Shown here piece by piece: positions 35,110 to 47,385 of a DNA stretch of 64,000 bases. Source of the stretch: Lycium barbarum (Eukaryota > Streptophyta > Magnoliopsida > Solanales > Solanaceae); contig NC_083345.1 in assembly GCF_019175385.1 (NCBI RefSeq), positions 13,106,027-13,170,026 on the forward strand. The letters run 5' to 3'. Under the pieces are notes generated by a model. The model saw only the letters and a list, made by a program, of their open reading frames with translations. It was not told the DNA's origin and made no database searches. Positions within the stretch are counted from its first letter, which is position 1, and every line of letters begins with the position of its first letter. A program made the position numbers and the translations under genes.

Positions 35110-35333
35110 TCCAAATAATGAAATTATCACAGTAGCAATTAGTAAGTTTAGATCTAATTCGATTAATTTAAACAAAATTATTAGATTTAACAAGTAGTCA
35201 ACATATGGTTGACTTTAATTGAAACATGAATTCCTTCAATTTAGCTAAGTACTATATAAGATTGAGTAACTGTTAGCAACTTTTATTTAATTTAATCATT
35301 TTAAAAGAAAAATAGATATATCAAGTAGTTAAT
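35110..35333 (+). repeat. Forward array monomers, segment 1
   Basis: Starts the forward-oriented array (AGTAAGTTTAGATCTAATTC, then AGTCAACATATGGTTGAC). It is cut off at 35333 by a solo LTR and resumes at 37463. Confidence 0.85.
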
Positions 35334-37462
35334 TGTCACGCCCCGAACCATGGCCTGGGCGTAACACGGCACTCGGTGCCTTATTGCATGTGACCGAATG
35401 AACCACATGGCTTGCTGAATCATCATGAGGCATAACACGAGCGGAATACAACGTGAATGCATGATGAGCCTTTATAAAATGCAACAAGTCATAATACTTA
35501 ATCAAAATACTTATTTAAACATGAGTGCGGAAAATAACATGAATGAGCCAAAATGGCTATACGACTCCGAAAGTGTGACATGACATAACTGACTTGTCCA
35601 GTCTATGAAACCTCTAACATAAGTCTGAACATGAAAAACATACTCGCTGGGACAAGGCCCCTAACATACCTTAGATGCATAGTTAATATAAAACAAAGAG
35701 TTGACTAAACCCCGAATTAGATGGGGCTCACCAATAAGCTGATACGAATGCTGTCCTACTGAGCAGATGCATCGTCCTGTAAATCAGTACCTGCATAGTG
35801 AAATGCAGGCCCCCGGGCAATAAAAGAGGACGTCAACATATTGAATGTACTGGTATGTAAAGCAACAGAATGAAATAACATGGGACATGAAATAACATGA
35901 TAAGAACTGAAACTGAAAACCTGGACATGAACATGAGCATGAGCATGCGTACATATATATATATATAACATAAGTAAAACATGATAAATAGGGAGAGCAT
36001 TTCATAAACCGACCATGTGATATCACCACGTGGGTACGTGGAGTTTGGTACCTTGCCGGACCAGCAGAGCCCCCATACCTTGCCAGGGTATAAGGTAGTA
36101 ACGTGCCTGATGGATCCATTCAGTTTAAAATTAAAGAATCATTCTAACTGGGGGGAGCGAGCCTTGTCCTACGGTGGCTACTTAGTTTCGGGCTATCTAA
36201 GCCTCTCGGTAATTCGTGCAACTCCCAAAAACATGAACATGATATAATTGGCTAAGGAGCCCATGATTTTCGTGAATTAACTTGTACTTGACTTGTAATC
36301 ATGATTTCATGAAATAACTTGTAAACATGGTTTCATGAAATAACTTGTATTTAGCATGTATGTATCTTGTATCATGGCTTGAAAGTAATTATATAATATA
36401 GTTGCATGAAAACTTGTAGACATGTAGGATATTCATGAAATAATCGTTTTAGCTAAAATATGCATGCAAGAACCCATGGAACACAAGATATGGGTTTTCA
36501 TGGATTACAGACTGATTCTCAATAATCATATGGAGTTATTAAGAACACAATGATAGAATAATAGCAATTCATACATAATATAATCATGGACATGGACCTA
36601 GGGTTGTCATGAGCATGGTATAGAAAACCCTAGTATTCGTAGAGAATCATAATTTATGGATTATGAGGCGTGGGGAAGAACAATGATGTTCCCGCACGTA
36701 GATAGTAACTCTACATACCTGGTAATGCTCCAAAACTTGAATTAAAGAGTTGAACTTTGAAGAAGATTTCCAAAATCTTGAATCTTGAACCTTGAGATGG
36801 ATTTTCTTGAAAACCCTAGTTTAGGAATGATGATTTCTTGTTTAGATTACAAGGATATGTATTAGAATTGACTTGGAATAATTAGAGTAGGCTTACCTTG
36901 GTGTTCTTGATGATGAAAGAGGGTAGGAGGTCGTTCTAGGGCTTGAAGAAATGAAAAATAATGATTTGAACTGATATGGACGAATATATACTGTTCTGGA
37001 AAATTAAATTTCCGCCCAGTTAAATACTGACCGTATTTTGAAAGACGGGCCGTATTTTGAAATACGGTCCGTATTCCGTATGGACTGCACTGCGTCTATT
37101 CAGTAAAATGGCCATAACTCTTTGCACAGATGTCCATTTGACCCCCATAATATACCGTTGGAAAGGTATTTTAAAGCTCTACAACTTTCATCAGGAAGTT
37201 TTCCCAAATTCCAAATAAGTTTTGAAATACGGGCCGTATTTAACAATGTAACATCCAAATGCTAAATTCCAGAATGCTCAGAAATCCTTGGTACCAGTTT
37301 ACGACTTGAAATACGCCCGTATACTAAAATACGGTCACTGTTCATGGGCGTAAACCTCCATCTTACAACTGAAGAGGAAATTTGAAATTCCCACATTCTT
37401 TATCTGATTTTCTATGTCTAGGATCATGGTCAAAGCTTAGGTTAAAGGTACGGGGTGTTACA
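35334..37462. mobile_element. Solo LTR (2129 bp) in the array, TSD TTAAT
   Basis: Begins TGTCACGCCCCG and ends CGGGGTGTTACA. The TG...CA ends extend into a ~12-bp imperfect inverted repeat. TTAAT lies directly before (35329-35333) and after (37463-37467). The array sequence continues across the insertion, which proves a secondary insertion. The long LTR and the TGTAACACCCCG-like end resemble LTRs of Ty3/gypsy Del/Tekay elements (inference). No internal domain remains. Confidence 0.85.
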
Positions 37463-37551
37463 TTAATATTATTATTGACTTTAATTGAAACATTGAATTA
37501 TCTCAATTAGTTAAATATTAAATAAAATTGAGTAGCATTTACCAAGTTTAG
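37463..37551 (+). repeat. Forward array monomer between two solo LTRs
   Basis: A single ~85-bp stretch of array (GACTTTAATTGAAACATTGAA, then TTAGTTAAATATTAAATA) between LTRs ending at 37462 and starting at 37552. Confidence 0.85.
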
Positions 37552-39465
37552 TGTCATGACCCAATTTAGGACCATGACCGGCGCTATGGGGTAGGATTCC
37601 TAAAGCAAGCCTTAACGAGAATTTACAGAAAATCGGACAAAGTTTCCCCTATTTTTATGACTATCCAAAATTTTCCTGTCTCAAAATCAACAACAGAAAC
37701 ATTCAATCTCAACCAACTAAATGCAATCAACCCGTTTTCAACGTAATGATACTAAAACATCTCTGAAATTCGAGAAAAACATCTAATACTAGTCACCAGT
37801 CTATAATGAATAAAGAATACTCATGGAATAAATCAAATGACTATGGAGCAACTCTAAGAGTTCAAAAGAAAAGACCATCATAAATAATATAAATCTTGGC
37901 CCACGCGGACAAGTGCGGGGCTCACCAGGAACTTTCAACTCGTGCTCTCTAGTTACCGTAACCCTCACCAACGTCACTTGCGGTCTCTGTAAAAAAAATA
38001 GCGAGGAGTGAGACGCTTGCTCAGTGAGTAATAACACTTAACCACAACCGTTTTTATTGGGGACAAGTCAGAAAACATGCTTATATAATATTCATAAAAT
38101 ATCACGAAATAAATGCCCTTTTTGCAAAAAGGGTAGCAATAACCAATCTTGTCTATTTTCATGTAAGCAGACATCATTTAACAATTCAATAATAAAGTTT
38201 GTAAATACTGTCATATCAACTCTTATATTCGGGAGGTTTCCAAGAAAGGATCATGTAATCTATATCATATGGATCCCTTCGTAAAAGGAGTCAAATAAAA
38301 CTGTAGGTCCCTACTCGAGGGAAAACTATGCATGTATGCTAGTTCTACCTTCCCACTAGCGAGGACTGTAACTGTAATCTGTAAATACAAGGTGCACCAG
38401 GTCTAACGAACCCGCCGTTAGCTACGAGATCCTTCAAAGTATCCTCCCATTAATACTTTTCTTTATAAATAATAAATACTCATATGAAAGCATTTTCAAA
38501 CAATACAGGGCATTTCAATTCTTATCAAATCATGTAATTTCATTTCAGAAACGGTAATCATATCTCAAGTAACGGTAAAACATATCTAGTAAAGGTGAAA
38601 ACAATTAGAATAACCGGTAACCATCTCAAGTAAACTGTTCGGTACTATATCAAGTAAAGGACTTGTCCCACATGCAATTTCAAAGAATCGGTAACACATT
38701 TTATTTTCAAAATCATGTATAAACCATGAAGGTTATGAAAATACAAATTGTGGTAAGATTACTACTCACAGTACTCGTGTCGAAACACCAGACTCGTCAC
38801 TATGCAAATCCGTACCACTTCCTTCGATCAATCTATAATCACATCATATCAATCTCGTGTTAATTCCCTTATTTTGGCTAACTAGTAACTAAATTAGTAT
38901 ACCCCTCCCTCAGGATTCCTGTTAAAATTTCAGTCAATCTAATTATTTATATTTTCTCACGCTTTGAGTAATTCAATTAGGCCACGATCTACCAATTTTG
39001 GATTAACAACTAGAACAACCTTACTTTCCAACTTACTTTTCCTATGGTATATACTGAAATTCAAAATTTTCAGTCCAATTATATCTGTATTCACTCAATT
39101 CTTGAAAATTAATGAATTTCCCGGTTTCTTCGATTCCCGGTTTCTTCGACCTATGTCTCTTCAACTCTCAATCCCACTTCTTTAAAAATATGAATTAAAT
39201 CTATAAACTAAGGTTAGAAATTTACCTTTCTCTTCTCCTCATATCTTTATTATTTATCTATGCTTGAATTCCCTTTGTGCTCCTTCACTTGAAAGTGGCA
39301 GAACCCTCACGTTTTTTTTCTCTAAAGTGGCTAGCAGAACCTATTTTCAGCCTATGGCTCTGCTTATTTACGTTCTACTGGGCTGAGGCCCAACATGCCC
39401 TTTATTCCTTTTTTTTTTTTAAGTTTAATTAATTAAATACCTACACTTAAATATGGGATATTACA
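37552..39465. mobile_element. Solo LTR (1914 bp) in the array, TSD TTTAG
   Basis: Begins TGTCATGACCCAATTTAGG and ends ATGGGATATTACA. TTTAG flanks it at 37547-37551 and 39466-39470, splitting a GTTTAGATCTAA array motif that is rejoined when the LTR is removed. It has the same TGTCA...TTACA end type as the LTRs at 35334 and 58287 but a different body, so it is a related subfamily. Confidence 0.85.
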
Positions 39466-42400
39466 TTTAGATCTAATTTTATCAATTTAAATAAAATTGT
39501 AAATTTAACGAGCAATCAGCCCCATGGTTAATTTTAATTGAAACATTAAATTGGTGCAATTTATCTAAGTTTTATACAGGATTGAGTAACAATTAGCATC
39601 TTTTGATTTAATTCAATAATTTTTAAAAAGATGTAACAAGTAGTCAATACTATAGTTGACTTTAATTGAAACATGAAAGTATCTCAATTAGTTAAGTATT
39701 AAATATAATTGAGTAGTATTCAGTAAGTTTAGATCTAATTCAATTAGTTTAAACAAAAATAGTAGATTTAATAAGTAGTCAACACTATGATTGATTTTAA
39801 TTGAAACATTGAATTGCTGCAATTTAGCTAAGTATTAATAGGATTGAATAATAATTAGCAACTTTTGATTTAATTCGATTAATTCAAAAAAAAAAAAAAA
39901 TACAACAAGTAGTCAATACCATGGTTGATTTTAATTAAAACATGAAATTATCTCAATTAGTTAAGTATTAAATAGAATTGAGTAATATTTAGCAAGTTTA
40001 GATCTAATTTAACCAATTTAATTAAAAATGGTGGATATAACAAATAGTCAACTCCATGGTTGACTTTAATTGAAACATTGAATTCCTTTAATTTAGTTAA
40101 GTATTATATAAGATTGAATAACTATTATCAACCTTCAATTTAATTTAATCATTTTTTTTTAAAGGTAGATGCAACATGTAGTTAATACTATGGTTGACTT
40201 CAATTGAAACAAGAAAATATCTCAATTAGTTAGGTATTAAATATAATTGAGTAGTATTCAACAAGTTTATATCTAATTCAATCAGTTTAAACAAAAATAG
40301 TAGATTTAACAAGTAGTCAATACTATGATTGATTTTAATTGAAACATTGAATTACTGCAATTTAGCTAAGTATTATATAGGATTGAATAACAATTAGCAA
40401 CATTTGATTTAATTCAATCAATTTTAAAAAAAAATATATGTGACAAATAGTCAGTACTATGGTTGATTTTAATTGAAACATGAAATTATCTCAATTAATT
40501 AAGTATTAAATAGAATGAAGTTGCATTTAGCAAGTTTAGATCTAATTCAATCAATATAAACAAAAATAGTGAATGTAACAAATAGTCAACACTATGGTTG
40601 ACTTGAATTGAAACATTTGAATTCTTTCAATTTAGCTAAATATTATATACGATTGAGTAACAATTAATAACTTTTGATTTAATTCAATCAATTTTAAAAA
40701 ACAATACGTGACAAGTAGTCAATACTATAGTTGACTTTAATTGAAACATGAAATTATCTGAATTAGTTAAGTATTAAATAGAATTGAGTTGCATTTAGTA
40801 AGTTTAGATCTAATTCAATCAACATGAATTAAAATAGTGAATGTAACAAATAGTCAACACGATGATTGACTTTAATTGAAACACTTGAATTCTTTCAATT
40901 TAGCTAAGTATTATATAGGATTGAGTAACAATTAGCAACTTTTGATTTAACTTTTTAAATAGATGTAACACAGAGTCAATACTATGATTGAGTTTAATTG
41001 AAACATGAAATTATCTCAATTAGTTAAGTATTAAATATAATTGAGTAGTATTCAACAAATTTAGATCTAATTCAATTAGGTTACACAAAATAGTAGATTT
41101 AACAGGTAGTCAACACTATGGTTGATTTTAATTAAAACATTGAATAGCCGCAATTTAGCTAAGTATTATATAGGATTGAATAATAATTAGCAGCTTTTGA
41201 TTTAATTCAATCAATTTTTTAAAAAAATATATGCAACAAGTAGTCAATACTATGGTTTATTTTAATTAAAACATGAAATTATCTCAATTAGTTAAGTATT
41301 AAATAGAATTGAGTAACATTTAGCAAGTTTAGATCTAATTTAAACAAAAATAGTGGATATAACAAATAGTCAACACTATAGTTGACTTTAATTGAAACAT
41401 TGAATTTCTTTAATTTAGCTAAGTATTATATAAGATTGAGTAACTATTAACAACTTTCAATTTAATTCAATGATTTTTTTTTTTTAAAGGTAGATGCAAC
41501 ATGTAGTCAATACTATGATTGACTTTAATTGAAACATGAAAGTATCTCAATTAGTTAAGTATTAAATATAACTGAGTAGTATTCAGTAAGTTTATATCTA
41601 GTTCAATTAGCTTAAACAAAATTAATAGATTTAACAAGTAGTCAACACTATAATTGATTTTAGTTGAAACATTGAATTGCTGCAATTTAGCTAAGCATTA
41701 TATAGGATTGAGTAACAATTAGCAACGTTTGATTGAATTCAATCAATTTTTAAAACAATATATGTGACAAATAGTCAATTCTATGGTTGATTTTAATTGA
41801 AACATTGAATTATCTCAATTAATTAAGTATATAGAATTAAGTTCCATTTACCAAGTTTAGATCTAATTCAATCAATATAAACAACAATAGTGAATGTAGC
41901 AAATAGTCAACACTATGGTTGAATTGAAACATTCGAATTCCTTTAATTTAGCTAAGTATTACATAGGGTTGAGTAACAATTAGCAACATTTGATTTAATT
42001 CAATTAATTTTTAAAAACAATACGTGAAAAGTAGTCAATACTATAGTTGACTTTAATTGAAACATGAAATTATCTGAATTAGTTAAGTATTAAATATAAT
42101 TGAGTTGCATTTAACAAGTTTAGATCTAATTTAATCAACATAAACAAAAATAGTGAATGTAACAAATAGTCAACACTATGGTTAACTTTAATTAAACATT
42201 TGAATTCTTTCAATTTAGCTATATATTATATAGGATTGAGTAACAATTAACAACTTTTAATTTAATTTTTTAAAGTAGATGTAACAAGTAGTCAATACTA
42301 TGGTTGACTTTATTTGAAACATGAAATTATCTCAATTAGTTAAGTATCAAATATAATTGAGTAGTATTAAGCAAATTTAGATCTAATTCAATTAGTTTAC

Positions 42401-44790
42401 ACAAATATAAAAGATTTAACAAGTAGTCAACGCTATGGTTGATTTTAATTGAAACATTGAATTGTTGCAACTTTAGCTAAGTATTATATAGGATTGAATA
42501 ATAATTAGCAACTTTTGATTTAATTCAAAATAAAAAAAAAAATGCAACAAGTTGTCAATACTATGGTTGATTTTAATTAAAACATGAAATTATCTAAATT
42601 AGTTAAGTATTAAATAGAATGGAGTAACATTTAGCAAGTTTAGATCTAATTTAATCAATCTAAACAAAAATAGTGGATATAACAAGTAGTCAACATTGAA
42701 TTCTTTTAATTTAGCTAAGTATTATACAAGATTGAGTAACTATTAGAAACTTTCAATTTAATTTAATCATTTAAAAAAAAAAAGGTAGATGCAACATGTA
42801 GTCAATACCAAGGTTGACTTTAATTGAAACATTTGAATTCCTTCAATTTAGCTAAGTATTACATAGGATTGAGTAACAATTAACAACATTTGATTTAACT
42901 CAATCAATTTTAAAAAACAATACATGACAAGTAGTCAATACTATGATTGACGTTAATTGAAACATGAAATTATTTGAATTAGTTAAGTATTAAATAGAAT
43001 TGAGTTGCATTTAGCAAGTTTAGATCTAATTCAATCAACATAAACAAAAATAGTGAATGTAACAAATAGTCAACACTATGGTTGACTTTAATTGAAACAT
43101 TTGAATTCTTTCAATTTAGCTAAGTATATATAGATTGAGTAACAATTAGCAACTTTTGATTTAGTTTTTTTCAAATAGATGCAATATGTAGTCAATAATA
43201 TGATTGACTTTAACTGAAACATGAAATTATCTCAATTAATTAAGTATTAAATATAATTGAGTAGTATTAAGCAAACTTAGATCTAATTCAATTAGTTTAC
43301 ACAAAAATAGTAGATTTAACAAGTAGTCAACACTATAGTTGATTTTAATTGAAACATTGAATTGCTGCAATTTAGCTAGATATTATATAGGATTGAATAA
43401 TAATTAGCAACTTTTGATTTAATTCAATCATTTTTTTTAAAATGCAACAAGTAGTCAATGTTTTGATTGATTTTAATTAAAACATGAAATTATCAAATTA
43501 GTTAAGTATTAAATAGAATTGAGTAACATTTAGCAAGTTTAGATCTAATTTAATCAATTTAAACAAAAATAGTGGATATAACAAATGGTCAACACTATGG
43601 TTGACTTTAATTGAAACATTGGATTCCTTTAATTTAGCTAAGTATTATATAAGATTGAGTAACTATTAGCAACTTTAAATTTAATTTAATCATTTTTTAA
43701 AATAAAAAAGGTAGATGCAACATGTAGTCAATACTATGGTTGACTTTAACTGAAACATGAAAGTATCTCAATTAGTTAGGTATTGAATATAAGTGAGTAG
43801 CATTCAACAAGTTTAGATCTAATTCAATTAGTTTAAACAAAGTTAGTAGATTTAACAAGTAGTCAACACTATGATTGATTTTAATCGAAACATTGAATTG
43901 CTGCAATTTAGCTAAGTATTATATAGGATTGAGTAACAATTAGTAACGTTTAATTTAATTCAATCAATTTTTTTTTTTAAAAATCTGTGACAAATAGTCA
44001 ATGCTATGGTTGATTTTAATTGAAACATGAAATTATCTCAATTAATTAAGTATATAAAATTAAGTTGCATTTACCAAGTTATATCTAATTCAATTAATAT
44101 AAACAACAATAGTGAATATAACAAATAGTCAACACTATGGTTGACTATAATTGAAACATTTGAATTCCTTCAACTTAGCTAAGTATTGCATAGGATTGAG
44201 TAACAATTAATAACATTTGATTTAATTCAATCAATTTTAAAAAACAATACGTGACAAGTAGTCAATACTATCGTTGACTTTAATTGAAACATGAAATTAT
44301 CTGAATTAGTTAAGTATTAAATAGAATTTAGTTGCATTTAGCAAGTAGATCTAATTCAATCAACATAAACAAAAATAGTGAATGTAACAAATAGTCAACA
44401 CTATGGTTGACTTTAATTGAAACATTTGAATTCTTTCAATTTAGCTAAATATTATATAGGATTGAGTAACAATTAACAACTTTTGATTTAATTTTTTAAA
44501 GTAGATGTAACAAGTAGTCAATACTATGGTTGACTTTATTTGAAACATGAAATTATCTCAATTAGTTTAGGATTAAATATAATTGAGTAGTATTAAGCAA
44601 TTTTAGATCTAATTCAATTAGTTTAAACAAAAATAATAGATTTAACAAGTAGTCAACACTATGGTTGATTTCAATTGAAGCATTAAATTGGGCAATTTAG
44701 CTAACTATTATATAGGATTGAGTAACAATTAGCAACGTTTGATTTAATTCAACCGATTCTTTCTCTCTCTATATGTGTGTGTGTGTGACA
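39466..44790 (+). repeat. Main satellite-like array: ~133-bp monomers, dimers, ~1.3-kb HOR
   Basis: About 40 monomers share AGTCAAYACTATGGTTGACT, TTAATTGAAACAT, TTAAGTATTA and GATTTAATTCAATCAA. Type A continues GAAACATGAAATTATCTCAA and has TTTAGATCTAATTCAATC; type B continues GAAACATTGAATTGCTGCAA and has AATTAGCAACTTTTGATTTA. The two alternate, so the dimer is about 265 bp. Type B occurs as three variants (TTGCTGCAA, TTCTTTCAA, TTCCTTTAA) that recur in the order 3-1-2-2-1. This gives a higher-order unit of about 1.32 kb with variant 3 near 40080, 41395, 42690 and 43620; the third unit is ~0.4 kb short. Confidence 0.88.
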
Positions 44791-45349
44791 AGTAGTCAAT
44801 ACTTAATACCATGTCTTATAAATTAGCCGTATTTATCATAGCATGACTTAATGCTTTTTTATTATGATAATTTTCTATGCGATCTTATTACTTTTTTTGT
44901 TGTTGAATATTTTAGTACAACGTCATTTTTCATTTTACATTTTGTGTTATTTTCTTAAAAATATCTTAGTTAAATAATCGTATGTTAATAGGACTAAAGG
45001 AATATTTGGAGTACAAGTTATATGACACTACTTCCTAACTTTGGGCTGTTTGTTATGAACATAAAGATGCATAGACATTGGGTTGCTCAAAGAAGTTGGG
45101 CCTAAACAAATACAACCCATATATTCAGCAATATCTAATGCAACCCAATATCAAAAGTTTCCCAACATTGCATCAGATATACTTGATTAACAAGGAAAAC
45201 TCACTTTTAATTACATTCTAAGGGAATTCAATTAATTATAAGGTAGGCAACAAAATTTGGACAAAATTGTATAAAGTACATTGATACTTGATCTGTTTGA
45301 GTTTGGTGATCATGTAAGTGAAAGAAAAAATGGGGAAAAAAATTTAGAC

Positions 45350-45430
45350 TAAATACGCGCACCTAGAATCGAACTCGGGACCTAAGGTTTCTAAACGCGA
45401 ACCTTGACCAATTTCGCTTTAATAGCATTC
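45350..45430 (-). repeat. tRNA-like segment, right-arm inverted copy
   Basis: The inverse strand reads AAATTGGTCAAGGTTCGCG, then GAGTTCGATTCTAGGTGCGC. It is the mirror partner of the left-arm copies near 31145 and 31785. Confidence 0.55.
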
Positions 45431-47009
45431 ATCATTTGTTGGAACGGAAATGTACTTATCTGCATTTTTTGATAGAGCAAAATGGTAAAATAAATGACTT
45501 TTCAATATTTAATAGGAAATTCGATGTTTGTTGCACTCTCATAAATGTAAGTAATGACATTCATGCTTTGTGTGGGTTTTTTACGTTACGAACTTGTGTA
45601 TGCAGCGATCGTTAGCGATTCTCGTCGTCGTTTTACATTACCGAACTTGTCTAGATTAACATTGTTTAATCCAATTTTTTTTTTCAGACAAGTCAATTTC
45701 ATTCATTCACTTTTAGCGTCAATAAAAATAAAATAAGCCTAATATCATTTTCAAACATTTCATCGATTACACATCAAATTCTTAAATTATCTATTTAAAT
45801 AATTTGTTCCTGTAATTTAAATTAGTGTTGATCATATTATTCGATTCATATATTCATGTAAAAATCTATTAAAGCAAAGGTGTCAATGGATGAGATTTTG
45901 ATGCTGAGCAGTTAAAAATATACCGGCAGTTGATTAGTGAAATTGTATGGGAAGCAATGCTAAAACTCCAAGCACCAAATTATAAAGGCAAATATTGTTC
46001 TATAGTTAGTTACGGAATGAGGCCTGGGATGCACGAAAACTAAGTACGAATATGAATAATAGTAATAAAAACATCTTCTTCATTTTTCAAAAACTCTAGA
46101 TCAATTTTATATCCTAATTAGTTCTTCTCAACATATAACGCTTCTTTCCTCGTTAATATTTTATTTTTATTTTATACGAGCTCCAAATTTCCTTTTGAAA
46201 GTAATAATAGCTGAGGATCTGAAATTGATTCATTACTTTTTTTTCTATTCATTTTATTCATCAATTAAGGGAACATGTTTTTTATTACTAAGTTACTTTA
46301 CTAATTAAGAGAAATGTTAGTATCTTATTGGTAATTTATGTATGAGAGTGAGTCAAGAGATCACTTGCGGCAATTTAACTAAGTAGATATTAATACGAAG
46401 AATATTTGATGAGACTGCAAAAGTTAGTTCTCATTTGATTCCTTTTGATATACGCATGAATAATATCAATTTTAATATTTTTATATATATGTTTTATGTT
46501 CAAGAGGTTATTTAAAAGTTAGTTTAGAATAGAATAGTATAAGCTGGTTCACCATCTTCTATCATCTATAGCTTTGAGCATTGAATCTAATGAAAAATTA
46601 GTATTACACTCGTAGTGGTTATTCCAAATAAAAATGGCAGCATTGTTGCTTCTACAATGTGAGATTGTGAAGTGATTTTAAATAGTTTCTCTTTATCTAA
46701 ATAAAATCACCAACAATAGCATATATATTATCACACTTGATTGACAAGTCTTTTAGTAGGTGGGGAGAGAGATCATTGTGGAAGTGAGAGAAAACAGTAA
46801 ATGAGTAAAATTGTATTAATGAAAATATATTTCATTAATTATGGAGAGGGTTGGCTTTAATCGGAGTTTATTACTGTATTTTTTTTCTATTCAATGTGCT
46901 ATATTTGTTACTTTTAAAAAGATATGTTATTCTTGTATATAATTCTTACTAATTGGTTTAGGGGGTAAATGTCTCTAAAAAGGAAAAAAAGGAGAAAAAT
47001 AATTAAGGC

Positions 47010-47205
47010 TTTGTATATTGTTTAGGTTAGCCCACCGTATAATGAAAGAAAAAATAAATAAATTTGTGTATATTGTTTAGGCTAGCCCACCGTATAATGA
47101 AATAAAAAATAAATAAAGTTGTGTATATTATTTAGATTGGCCCATCATATAATGAAAAAAAATAAAGTTGTGTATATTATTAGGTTGGCCCACCGTATAA
47201 TATAG
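47010..47205 (-). repeat. Right-arm subterminal tandem repeat, four units
   Basis: Four units of ~45-70 bp contain TTGTGTATATTGTTTAGG, then TTAGCCCACCGTATAATGAA. The CCCACCGTAT core is the inverse of the left-arm ATACGGTGGG motif. Confidence 0.85.
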
Positions 47206-47385
47206 GTGTATGTATCTCATTTAAATATTGTCATTTATGTTTTAGTGTAACCTACTTTAATCATAACACTACATTAAAGGAGAGAGGTTGGCCATTGAGG
47301 GTTAGGGTATTCTGGTCATTTTTCTGTGAGCTAGCACCAATTTTGACAGTTTTGACAAAGTGGGTTTTGCTATTTAGCAGCACCC

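Larger units (their letters stand above)
30001..47385. mobile_element. Giant foldback (inverted-repeat) element with satellite-like core
   Basis: Outer ends share CAAAACTGTCAAAA in inverse orientation (left near 30034, right near 47344). Inside, blocks recur inverted and in mirror order: ATACGGTGGGCC-type subterminal repeats (30240-30620 / 47010-47205); CGTAACGTAAAAAACCCACA (near 31590 / inverse near 45580); the block TTTAATAGGAAATTCAATG and its inverse; a tRNA-like segment; GATCACCAAACTCAA (31262 / 45303); and CAACTTCTTTGAGCA (31950 / 45090). Array monomers are inverted left of about 34.35 kb and forward from about 35.1 kb. Net length without two solo LTRs and a MITE is about 12.9 kb. There is no transposase-like ORF. 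Drosophila FB/Galileo elements have comparably long repetitive arms, and foldback elements are reported in Solanaceae. Exact ends and target duplication are unresolved. Confidence 0.7.

Noticed and set aside
39466..44790. Regularly spaced repeats resembling a CRISPR array
   Set aside because: Units are contiguous, diverged and ~133 bp without unique spacers, and the genome is a plant; this is a tandem satellite-like array.
30001..47385. Exact ends and target duplication of the foldback element
   Set aside because: Several end positions are possible (the match may extend to ATGGAAA outside), and no convincing duplication of the flanks was found; only approximate limits are given.
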